A stretch of DNA of 64,000 nt from CAVQWT01 sp963717705 (GTDB taxonomy: Bacteria; Pseudomonadota; Gammaproteobacteria; Burkholderiales; Casimicrobiaceae), in contig CAVQWT010000002.1 of the NCBI GenBank assembly GCA_963717705.1, positions 744,001 to 808,000 of the forward strand, in the 5' to 3' direction. The translations under genes and the position numbers were made by a program. The notes below the pieces were generated by a model. It had not been told where the DNA came from and ran no database searches. It saw nothing but the letters and a program-made list of their open reading frames with translations. Positions 26,838 through 34,127 of this stretch are shown piece by piece (within the stretch, counting starts at the first letter, position 1; each line of letters opens with the position of its first letter).

Positions 26838-27830
26838 ATGCCGCTGCATCGCTTCCCGTTCCGCGCGATGGCGTCGCCCTGCGCGCTGGCGATCGTCGCG
26901 CCCGATGCGGACACCGCCCGCGACGCCGCCGATGCCGCGATCGCCGAGATCGCCCGCATCGAAGCCAAGTATTCGCGCTACCGCGACGACAGCGTCACGA
27001 CGGCGATCAATCGCGCGGCGGGCGGAGAGGCGGTGGCGATCGACGCCGAGACGGACGCGCTGCTCGATTATGCGCACCGCTGCCATGAGCTCTCGGCGGG
27101 GGCGTTCGACCTCACCTCGGGGGCGCTGCGCCATGCATGGGACTTCAGGCGCGTGCCGCCGCGACTGCCGCAGAGCGACGCGCTCGCGGCGGCGCTCGAC
27201 CTGATCGGTTGGGGTCGCGTCGAGCGCAGCCCGCCCAGCGTCCCGGCGCCCCCATCGCCTCCCGCGGCGAGCGGAGTCGCCGCGACCGCCCCGCCCGCGT
27301 CCGGCGCGGCGATCGGGGCCGGATCCGGCTGGGTGCGCCTTCCGCGGTCCGGCATGGAAATCGACTTCGGCGGCATCGGCAAGGAGTACGCGGCCGATCG
27401 CGCCGCCACGGTGCTCGCGGACCGGGGCATCGCCCGCGCCCTCGTCGACCTCGGCGGTGACGTGCGCGCGCTGGGCGCGCAGGAAGGCGGCGCACCGTGG
27501 CGAGTCGGCATCCGGCATCCGCGCGGCGCGCGCCCCGACGAGGCGATCGCCGCCATCGAGGTCGTCGACGCGGCCGTGGCGACCAGCGGCGACTACGAGC
27601 GCTTCATCGAAGTCGACGGCCGGCGCTACTGCCACATCATCGACCCGCGCAGCGGCTGGCCGGTGACGCACTGGCAGTCGGTGAGCGTCGTCGCGCCGCT
27701 GGCGATCGTCGCCGGCAGCTGCGCGACGATCGCGATGCTGCTTGGTGCGCAGGCGCCCGACTTCCTGGACGCGCAGGGGGTTCGCTGGCTGGGGGTTGCC
27801 GCCGACGGTCGGCGCTGCGGCGAGGCCTGA
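26838..27830 (+). CDS. apbE: FAD:protein FMN transferase (ApbE family)
   Basis: Codes for 330 residues. Family motifs are FRAMASPCALAI, IARIEAKYSRYRDDSVTTAINRAA, GAFDLTSGALRHAWDF, then DFGGIGKEYAADRAATVL, RALVDLGGDVRALG and the metal site YCHIIDPRSGWPVTHWQSVSVV. It transfers FMN from FAD to Ser/Thr of periplasmic proteins. No signal peptide is apparent; with ATG at 26838 the family core begins by residue 7, so export may depend on a partner or the start may be elsewhere. A Pro/Ala-rich insert (about residues 130-165) interrupts the fold before GSGWVRLPRSGME. Confidence 0.88.
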   Translation: MPLHRFPFRAMASPCALAIVAPDADTARDAADAAIAEIARIEAKYSRYRDDSVTTAINRAAGGEAVAIDAETDALLDYAHRCHELSAGAFDLTSGALRHAWDFRRVPPRLPQSDALAAALDLIGWGRVERSPPSVPAPPSPPAASGVAATAPPASGAAIGAGSGWVRLPRSGMEIDFGGIGKEYAADRAATVLADRGIARALVDLGGDVRALGAQEGGAPWRVGIRHPRGARPDEAIAAIEVVDAAVATSGDYERFIEVDGRRYCHIIDPRSGWPVTHWQSVSVVAPLAIVAGSCATIAMLLGAQAPDFLDAQGVRWLGVAADGRRCGEA

Positions 27831-27894
27831 TCGGTCCCGGCGGATGTCCCGCCTGAATCGCAGCGCCACCGGAACTGCCCGGTACCGCACGCCG

Positions 27895-27936
27895 CAAAAA
27901 GAAGACGCCCGCCGCGGCACGCGGCCGGGGCGGGCG
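27895..27936 (-). terminator. Rho-independent terminator for the cytochrome/Hydin gene
   Basis: GCCCGCC (27907-27913) pairs with GGCGGGC (27929-27935), extended by CG at the base. On the minus strand the stem is followed by GTCTTCTTTTTG. It lies 34 nt past the stop of the cytochrome c/Hydin fusion. It could also stop transcription coming from apbE on the plus strand, though without a T run. Confidence 0.7.
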
Positions 27937-27969
27937 ATCCGAGGAGAGACGATTCCTTGACGCAGGGAC

Positions 27970-29142
27970 CTACAGCGGGGCGCAGAACCCGACGCCTTCG
28001 GGGCCCTTGCCTTCGGGAATGAAGTTCTGGGCGAGCATCTGGCTGCGCACCGCCGGGTCGTTGGTATAGCGATGATTCGGTGCGCCCGTCTGGCCCATGT
28101 TGTACAGACGGTAGATCGGCTGCGTGCCGGCCGGGCAGGTGCCCGCGTCGGAGGCTGCGGCGACGTAGAACACGTCGCCCTCGTACTGCCAGTCCTTGTT
28201 ATTGAAAACCTCCTCGCAGCCGACTCCGCGCGGCGCATAGAAATGCGAGCTCTTGGGCGCGAACGCCTCGGTGAAGAAGCGGCAGACGGCGACCGTTCCG
28301 GCGCCTTGGTTCTGGTACGCCTTGAACGAGCGGCCGGTCGACGACCAGCCGTCGAACTTGCCGGCGTCGAGCAATCCGATCTCGGCGGCGCTGGCGGTGA
28401 TGAAGTAATGGCCGAACGCGGCGTGGAAGTACTCCTTGATCGTCACCGTCGCGCCGGTCGACGGCGGCGCAGTGGCGGTACCGTCGCCCGACACGGCGAT
28501 GCCTTGCGGGCTGCCGGTGCCGTTGGACACGACGCTGACGGTGCCGCCGCGGGGGCCGACGTCGGTGGGTCGGAACGTGACGTCGATGGTGCAGTTGCCG
28601 CCGATCGCGATGCTGCCGGCGCAGGTGGTCGCCGCTACGCGGAACTCGGTGTTGGTCGACGTGACGCTGGTGACACTCACGGCGGCGGTGCCGGTGTTGG
28701 TCGCGGTGACCCGCTTGGCATCGCTGGTGGTGCCGATCGCCTGGGCGCCGAACGACAACGACGACGGCGAGAGCGAGAGCCTGCCGCCGGTCGCCGGCGG
28801 GGGTGTGCCGACGAAAGTGGCCAGGTAGGCGGCGATGGCCACCAGCTGTGACTCATTGCCGGGGTCCCGCAGCGGGTTGAGCGACGCATTGCCCCCCATC
28901 GTCGACGAATTGCCGTCGAGCGCACCCTTGATTACATCGACGTTGCGGCCTGCCAGGACGTTGTCCTTGTTGTTGGCTGGGGCCCCGTGGCACCCCCTGC
29001 AGTATCCTGTGTAGAGGGTCGAGCCGGACTGCGCGGAAACGGGGCTGGCGGCAATCGCGCCCGCGGCGAGAGCCATGGCCAGGATGAATCGCGATGCGGA
29101 CCAGCGGCCCGGTTGCGCGGTTTTCCGAAAGATCCCGACCAT
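27970..29142 (-). CDS. Secreted cytochrome c - Hydin-like - DUF5648 fusion protein
   Basis: Codes for 390 residues. AAGGAG sits 6 nt before the ATG at 29142; a further ATG 24 nt upstream is less likely. Signal peptide: FILAMALAAGAIAASPVSAQ. The class I cytochrome c domain has CRGCH (Cys48, Cys51, His52) and NPLRDPGNESQLVAIAAYL. Residues about 115-225 form an Ig-like ASPM/SPD-2/Hydin domain (LSFGAQAIGTTSDAKRVTATNTGTAAVSV). Residues 235-390 hold the DUF5648 pattern: EYFHAAFGHYFITASAAEIGLLDAG, SSHFYAPRGVGCEEV and PNHRYTNDPAVRSQM. DUF5648 segments are usually on secreted proteins of unknown role. Divergent from the metX leader. Confidence 0.82.
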   Translation of the reverse strand: MVGIFRKTAQPGRWSASRFILAMALAAGAIAASPVSAQSGSTLYTGYCRGCHGAPANNKDNVLAGRNVDVIKGALDGNSSTMGGNASLNPLRDPGNESQLVAIAAYLATFVGTPPPATGGRLSLSPSSLSFGAQAIGTTSDAKRVTATNTGTAAVSVTSVTSTNTEFRVAATTCAGSIAIGGNCTIDVTFRPTDVGPRGGTVSVVSNGTGSPQGIAVSGDGTATAPPSTGATVTIKEYFHAAFGHYFITASAAEIGLLDAGKFDGWSSTGRSFKAYQNQGAGTVAVCRFFTEAFAPKSSHFYAPRGVGCEEVFNNKDWQYEGDVFYVAAASDAGTCPAGTQPIYRLYNMGQTGAPNHRYTNDPAVRSQMLAQNFIPEGKGPEGVGFCAPL

Positions 29143-29482
29143 CACCGACTCCTTTGCGAACGTCACCGGCCCCGTGCCGCCGCCGGCGGTTCCGGAACCA
29201 CAAGGCCGCAGAGCATACCGCCAATTATCCCAATGTCATACCCCGGCGTCATGGACGCCGACGAACGGCAGCCGGTGCGCGACGAAACCCGGCGGGTGCC
29301 GGCCCCAGGCGACTCCCGCGACCGGGCGCAGAATCGGCGCGTCGGCTCGCCAACGGCGGCTCGATCGGTAACGGGGCCATGGCACCGCCAACAGGCCCGG
29401 GCGCCGTTCGATTCCCCCGTCGCGGGCCGGACACTCCAGGGGACTTGGTCGTCGCGCCCGGTTTGGGCTAGACTTGCCGAGA

Positions 29483-29553
29483 CGCGCCGATTTGAACCAG
29501 CTTGCGGGCGCGGGGGTCGACAGGTCGGCCCCGAACAAATGCGGCTAAAGCGG
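29483..29553 (+). ncRNA. SAM-II-type riboswitch aptamer upstream of metX
   Basis: CGCGC (29483-29487) pairs with GCGCG (29508-29512) as P1. Between them lies GATTTGAACCAGCTTGCG, which matches the SAM-II loop core (GAUUUgA-CC-GCUUGC). The 3' strand reads GAACAAATGCGGCTAAAGCG, matching the conserved AAA-U-GGCUAAA pseudoknot segment. A small hairpin, GGGG (29513-29516) with CCCC (29529-29532), is inserted between P1 and the 3' strand. The motif binds S-adenosylmethionine and is known upstream of metA/metX-type genes. Matching was by eye; a covariance-model score would decide. Confidence 0.8.
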
Positions 29554-29567
29554 AGTGGTGACTCACC

Positions 29568-29600
29568 AACCCGACTCGCGCCGCGCCGGTCGGGTTTTTT
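29568..29600 (+). terminator. Intrinsic terminator after the SAM-II aptamer
   Basis: AACCCGAC (29568-29575) pairs with GTCGGGTT (29589-29596) in an 8-bp stem with a 13-nt loop, followed by T's at 29595-29600. It begins 15 nt after the aptamer and ends 79 nt before the metX ATG, so it is placed to abort metX transcription. A short hairpin (TGGTG-ACT-CACCA, 29556-29568) overlaps its foot and may act as an alternative fold. Confidence 0.75.
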
Positions 29601-29679
29601 GTTGCCCCGGCCCCTGCCAACCGTTAGAGGAACCGACCAGCCCTCCAGGCGCCCGTTGCCGCGAGGGCCCTGACACCCG

Positions 29680-30873
29680 ATGCCTTCGTTTTCCGCTACC
29701 ACCGGCGGCGCCGGCCCCGGCGTCGGTACCGACCCTTCCTTCGACCCCGGTTCCGGCGGGTCGGTCGGCACGGTCACGCCGCAACGCGCCGCGTTCCTCG
29801 ATCCGCTTCCGCTCGCCTGCGGGGTGACGCTGCCGGCGTACGAGCTCGCCTACGAGACCTACGGCTCGCTCGCCGCCGACGGCGGCAATGCGGTGCTGGT
29901 CTGCCACGCCCTCAATGCGTCGCACCACGTCGCGGGCGTCTACGCCGGCGAGCCGGACAACGTCGGCTGGTGGGACAAGCATGGTGGGGCCCGGCAAGCC
30001 GGTCGACACCGACCGGTTCTTCGTCGTCGGGGTCAACAACCTCGGCAGCTGCTTCGGCTCGTCGGGCCCGACGACGATCAACCCGGCGACCGGCCTGCCG
30101 TGGGGCGCGGATTTCCCGCTGGTGACGGTCGAGGACTGGGTCGACGCGCAGGCGCGGCTCGCCGACCGGCTGGGCATCCGGCGCTGGGCGGCGGTGATGG
30201 GCGGCTCGCTGGGCGGCATGCAGGCGCTGTGCTGGTCGACCCGCTACCCGCAGCGGCTCGCCAGTGCGCTGGTGATCGCGGCGGCGCCGAACCTGTCGGC
30301 CGAGAACATCGCGTTCAACGAGGTCGCGCGCCAGGCGATCATGACCGACCCCGATTTTCACGACGGACACTTCGACGCGCACGGGACCAAGCCGCGGCGC
30401 GGGCTGCGGGTCGCGCGGATGATCGGCCACATCACGTACCTCTCCGACGAGCAGATGGAGGCCAAGTTCGGCCGGCAGCTGCGCGACGGCCTCAAGTTCA
30501 GTTTCGCGCCCGAGTTCCAGATCGAGTCGTACCTGCGCTATCAGGGCGAGAAGTTCGCCGACTATTACGACGCCAACACCTACCTGCGGATCACCAAGGC
30601 GCTCGACTACTTCGACCCGGCGCTCGCCACCGGCGGCGACCTCGCCCGCGCGCTGGCGCCTGCAACGTGCCGGTTCCTGGTCGTCTCGTTCACCACCGAC
30701 TGGCGGTTCCCGTCGGCGCGGTCGCGAGAGATCGTCAAGGCGCTGGTCGACAACAACCGCGAGATTTCCTACGCCGAGATCGTCGCACCGCACGGGCACG
30801 ATGCGTTCCTGCTCGACGACCCGCAGTACTTCAGCGTCGTCCGCGCATTCCTGGACCGCCTCGCGACGGCGAC
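29680..30873 (+). CDS. metX: Homoserine O-acyltransferase MetX, with one-base frame break
   Basis: An alpha/beta hydrolase enzyme that acylates homoserine in methionine synthesis (acetyl- or succinyl-CoA; not separable here). The N-terminal part reads TVTPQRAAFLDPLPL, YETYGSLAADGGNAVLVCHALNASHHVAGVYAG and GWWDK. The frame then breaks at 29975-29980: GACAAGCATGGTG has one base too many for the conserved WDNMVGPGKP. The next frame has MVGPGKPVDTDRFFVVGVNNLGSC, nucleophile motif GGSLGGMQA, RRGLRVARMIGHITYLSD, TDWRF (Asp) and HGHDAFLLDD (His). After FLDRLA no stop follows; the frame runs through a repeat into metW. Confidence 0.9.
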
Positions 30874-30897
30874 GACCACGGGGTCGACCACGGGGTC
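30874..30897 (+). repeat. 12-bp tandem duplication
   Basis: The 12-mer GACCACGGGGTC occurs twice in direct tandem at 30874-30885 and 30886-30897. The second copy runs into the GGGGTCAGGT repeat. It codes for the Thr/Gly linker between MetX and MetW. Confidence 0.85.
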
Positions 30898-30911
30898 AGG
30901 TCCAAATTCGA
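30892..30911 (+). repeat. GGGGTCAGGT repeat, copy 1
   Basis: Reads GGGGTCAGGTCCAAATTCGA. With the inverted copy at 31029-31045 it bounds about 155 bp of sequence of linker type. The same core recurs at 31616. In other beta- and gammaproteobacteria such dispersed GGGGTCAGGTC-type sequences are REP-like elements moved by RAYT-type transposases; none is encoded here. Confidence 0.75.
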
Positions 30912-31028
30912 CGCCGGGGCCATCGACGACGGGGCCGCGGCCGTCTTCGGCGACGGGACTGCCCGCAACCGCGGCCACGAGCAGCGATGCCCGAGGGCTC
31001 GGCCGACCGATTCCGGCCCCCGATCACG

Positions 31029-31045
31029 AAATCGAACCTGACCCC
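31029..31045 (-). repeat. GGGGTCAGGT repeat, inverted copy 2
   Basis: On the minus strand it reads GGGGTCAGGTTCGATTT. It is the inverted partner of copy 1 and ends immediately before the conserved start of metW. Confidence 0.75.
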
Positions 31046-31069
31046 AATGCGCGAGCGGACTATGCGGCG

Positions 31070-31675
31070 ATGGCGGCATGGATTCCGCGCGGGGCAAGGG
31101 TGCTGGACCTGGGCTGCGCCGACGGCGGACTGCTCGCCTACCTGCGCGACGCGCGCGGCGTGACCGGCTACGGCGTCGAGATCGGCGACGCCGGCGTGCT
31201 CGCCAGCGTGAAGAACGGCATCAGCGTCATCCAGCGCGACCTCGAGAGCGGGCTCGCCGGCTTCGACGACGGCTCGTTCGACGTCGTGATCCTGTCGCAG
31301 ACGCTGCAGGCGATGCGGCACATCGAGGAAATCGTCGCCGAGATGCTTCGCGTCGGCCGCGAAGCGATCGTCTCGTTTCCCAACTTCGGGCACTGGACGC
31401 ACCGGCTGCAGATCCTCCGGGGCCGCATGCCAGTGTCCGACGCGCTGCCGTACCAGTGGTACGACACGCCCAACATCCACCTGTGCACAGTCGCCGACTT
31501 CGATGCCTTTCTCGCCAAGCGCGAATACGCCGTCGCCTCGCGCACCATCCTCGCCGGCGGCGCGGCGGTGAGCTTCCTCCCCAACCTTCGCGGCGAACTC
31601 GCCCTCTACCGCTTCGGGGTCAGGTCGAATTTAGGTCGCAGGACCCCCTCGGTCGCCAAGGCTTCCGATCGATAG
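31070..31675 (+). CDS. metW: Methionine biosynthesis protein MetW
   Basis: A class I methyltransferase-fold protein that accompanies MetX. Motifs are AAWIPRGARVLDLGCADGGLLAYL, DGSFDVVILSQTLQAMRHIEEIVAEMLRVGREAIVSFPNFGHW and the family-specific LPYQWYDTPNIHLCTVADF. The first in-frame ATG is at 31070 (201 residues). Homologues start a few residues earlier (about MR-x-DY), and an ATG at 31047 in another frame would fit if one base were lost. In the frame as given metW has no start of its own and follows MetX without a stop. The last 20 residues are encoded by a GGGGTCAGGT repeat and its flank. Confidence 0.88.
   Translation: MAAWIPRGARVLDLGCADGGLLAYLRDARGVTGYGVEIGDAGVLASVKNGISVIQRDLESGLAGFDDGSFDVVILSQTLQAMRHIEEIVAEMLRVGREAIVSFPNFGHWTHRLQILRGRMPVSDALPYQWYDTPNIHLCTVADFDAFLAKREYAVASRTILAGGAAVSFLPNLRGELALYRFGVRSNLGRRTPSVAKASDR
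31616..31632 (+). repeat. GGGGTCAGGT repeat, copy 3
   Basis: Reads GGGGTCAGGTCGAATTT and lies at the 3' end of metW, replacing the normal C-terminus with an extension starting GVRSNLGRR. No inverted partner is clear, although GACCCC occurs 20 nt further on. Confidence 0.75.
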
Positions 31676-31757
31676 CATCACCAAAGCCGTATCCGGCCCG
31701 ATTCCACCCGCTTTCCGCCGCCCGCGCCATCGGCCGAACGGATAGAATCGCCGTGCC

Positions 31758-33218
31758 TTGAACACACCTTCACCGCTGCTGCGCAGCAAGCTCTTCTGGG
31801 TCGGGATCCTCTACTTCGCCGAGGGCTTTCCACTCGGCGTCTTCTACGAGATCTTCCCCGTCTACTTCCGCCAGCAGGGCGTCGAGTTGCGCCAGATCGG
31901 GGTGCTGTCGCTGCTGGGGCTCGCGTGGACGCTCAAGTTCCTGTGGGCGCCGGCGATCGACCATTGGCGTCACCACCGCCGGTGGATGGCCACAGTCGAC
32001 GTCGCGATGGGCGCGGTGATGCTGTTCTTCGCCGTGCAGGCGGGCTTCGGTCCGCTGGTCTGGCTTGCCATCGGCATCTTCACCGCGATGTCCGCGACCA
32101 ACGACGTCGCGATCGACGGCTACACGATCGAGTTCCTGTCGAAGGAGGAGCTCGGCCTCGCCAACGGCATCCGCATCGGGCTCTACCGGGTCGGCATGCT
32201 GGCGTCGGGATTCGTGCTGATGGCGTCCGACTGGCTGGGATGGCGGGGGGCGTTCGCGGTGGCCGCGGTCGTCTTCTTCGGACTCGCCGCGCTTTGCCTC
32301 GCCGCGCCGCGCGAGAAGGTGGTCGTCGTGCACTCCACCGGGGTGGGCGCCGAGTTCGCCGCGCTCGTGCGCTCGCCGTTCGCACTCGCCACGGTGGCGG
32401 GCTTCGCGCTGGGCACGTTGTGGCTGGTCGACAACGTCACCCGCTGGTCGGCGCGCGTGCCGGGCTTCTGGCCCGCCGCGCTGGCCATCGCGGCCGGGGT
32501 GGCGACGGCGGCCTGGGTGCTGGCGGGGCGCAAGCGCGGGGTGCAGCCCGGCATCGACCCCGACGCGCTCACCCGCGGGCCGGTGTTCGGCGCGCTGATG
32601 GAGCTCCTGCGCCGCCCGGGGATCGTCCCGGTGCTGCTGTTCATCCTCGTGTTCAAGCTCGGCGACGCGGCGATGGGCTTCATGGTGAAGCCGTTCTGGG
32701 TCGACGCCGGCTTCACCGCCGCCCAGATCGGCCTCGTGTCGGTCAACATCGGACTCGTGCTGTCGATCGCCGGCGGCATCGCCGGCGGCTGGTACACCGA
32801 TCGGGTCGGGATCTTCCGCGCGCTGTGGGTGCTCGGCCTGGCGCAGGCGGTGTCGAACCTCGGCTACTGGGCCGCGGCGCTGGTGCTGCCGACCGCGGCG
32901 CCCGGCGCCGCCATTCCGCTCGGGCACCAGGCGATCCTCTATGCCGCCAGCGCCACCGAGTCGTTCACCGGGGGCCTGGGGACCGCGGCCTTCCTCGCTT
33001 TCCTGATGGCGATCGTGCGCAAGGAGCGCGCCGCGACCGAGTACGCGCTGCTGTCGTCGGTGTTCGCGCTGTCGCGCTCGGTCGCGGGCTGGGTCGGGGG
33101 GCTGGGTGCGCAGTCGATGGGCTACCCCAACTGGTTCCTGCTGACGTTCTTCCTCTCCTTTCCGGCCTACCTGCTGCTGCCGTGGGTCCGGCGGATGCTC
33201 GATCGCGAGCGGGGCTGA
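31758..33218 (+). CDS. AmpG-like MFS permease
   Basis: Codes for 486 residues with about 12 to 14 transmembrane helices, from a TTG start. The N-terminal half carries SKLFWVGILYFAEGFPLGVFYEIFPVYFRQQGV and FLWAPAIDHW, typical of AmpG. TAMSATNDVAIDGYTIEFLSKEELGLANGIRIGLYRVGM matches the AmpG central loop. AmpG imports anhydromuropeptides for recycling. The gene often lies next to metXW in Burkholderiales. It is 82 nt after metW, so it may share the riboswitch-controlled transcript. Confidence 0.8.
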   Translation: MNTPSPLLRSKLFWVGILYFAEGFPLGVFYEIFPVYFRQQGVELRQIGVLSLLGLAWTLKFLWAPAIDHWRHHRRWMATVDVAMGAVMLFFAVQAGFGPLVWLAIGIFTAMSATNDVAIDGYTIEFLSKEELGLANGIRIGLYRVGMLASGFVLMASDWLGWRGAFAVAAVVFFGLAALCLAAPREKVVVVHSTGVGAEFAALVRSPFALATVAGFALGTLWLVDNVTRWSARVPGFWPAALAIAAGVATAAWVLAGRKRGVQPGIDPDALTRGPVFGALMELLRRPGIVPVLLFILVFKLGDAAMGFMVKPFWVDAGFTAAQIGLVSVNIGLVLSIAGGIAGGWYTDRVGIFRALWVLGLAQAVSNLGYWAAALVLPTAAPGAAIPLGHQAILYAASATESFTGGLGTAAFLAFLMAIVRKERAATEYALLSSVFALSRSVAGWVGGLGAQSMGYPNWFLLTFFLSFPAYLLLPWVRRMLDRERG

Positions 33219-33329
33219 CCCCCCCGCCCGTCCTCGTGGCAGCCCGCCCCCGGCCCCCTGCCCTGGGCCGGCGGCATCACTCTTGCTTGTGGATAACTCG
33301 TTCGTCACCCGAAGACCGCGAGAGCCGTC

Positions 33330-34088
33330 ATGAACCGCCAGAAATTCAGCGCGATCGCCCACCGCGACCACGATTACTGCAACCCGATCTCCGCCGCCAA
33401 GATCGAGCGCCTGCTCGACCTCCTGCCGCTCGACGCCACCAGCCGCGTGCTCGATCTTGGCTGCGGGCGGGCGGAGCTGTCGCTGCGGATCATCGAGCGC
33501 TTCGGCTCGACCGTCGTCGCCGTCGACAATTCGTCGCCGATGCTCGATGCCGCGCGCGAGCGCGCCGAATGGACCGGCGCGCTGGGCAAGCTGCACCTCG
33601 ACGACATCGACATCCGCCAGTTCGAGGCCGATCCCGAGACCTTTCACCTGTCGGTGATGCTGGGCGCCGGCGGCGTCGACGGCGGCATCGCCGGCGTCTG
33701 CCAGAAGCTGAAGGGCTGGACGCGTTCCGGCGGCTACATCCTGATCGGCGAGGGTTACTGGAAGCAGAAGCCAGCCGGCGACTACCTCGCGTTCCTCGAG
33801 GCGAGGGAGGGCGACTATCGCGACCACCGCGGCAACGTGCAGGCCGGCGTCGACGCCGGGCTCATCCCGATGCACGCGGCGACCGCCAACGACGACGAGT
33901 GGGACGAGTACGAATGGAAGTACGCCCGGTCGATCGAGCGCTATGCGCGCGAGCAGCCCGAAGACCCCGACGTGCCCGCGATGCTCGAGCGGATCCGCCG
34001 CTGGCGCGACGGCTACATGCGCTGGGGCCGCGACACCCTCGGCTTCGCCGTCTACCTCTTCTATCGTCCGGGCCCGCGCGTCGGCTGA
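33330..34088 (+). CDS. Class I SAM-dependent methyltransferase
   Basis: Codes for 252 residues. Motif I is SRVLDLGCGRAELSL near residue 38 and motif II is VVAVDNSSPMLDAA. GYILIGEGYWKQKPAGDYLAFL is characteristic of a small family resembling TrmB/UbiE-like methyltransferases of unknown substrate. Tyr/Trp-rich segments (DEWDEYEWKYARSIERYAR) lie near the C-terminus. It is a single gene convergent with yheS. Substrate unknown. Confidence 0.8.
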   Translation: MNRQKFSAIAHRDHDYCNPISAAKIERLLDLLPLDATSRVLDLGCGRAELSLRIIERFGSTVVAVDNSSPMLDAARERAEWTGALGKLHLDDIDIRQFEADPETFHLSVMLGAGGVDGGIAGVCQKLKGWTRSGGYILIGEGYWKQKPAGDYLAFLEAREGDYRDHRGNVQAGVDAGLIPMHAATANDDEWDEYEWKYARSIERYAREQPEDPDVPAMLERIRRWRDGYMRWGRDTLGFAVYLFYRPGPRVG

Positions 34089-34127
34089 TCGCGACGCCTC
34101 CGCCGACGGCACCTCGGCCGCGCCGGG

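Noticed and set aside
29488..29553. A tRNA or T-box-like leader before metX
   Set aside because: No acceptor stem, T-loop GTTCGA or T-box sequence; the SAM-II core explains the conserved bases better.
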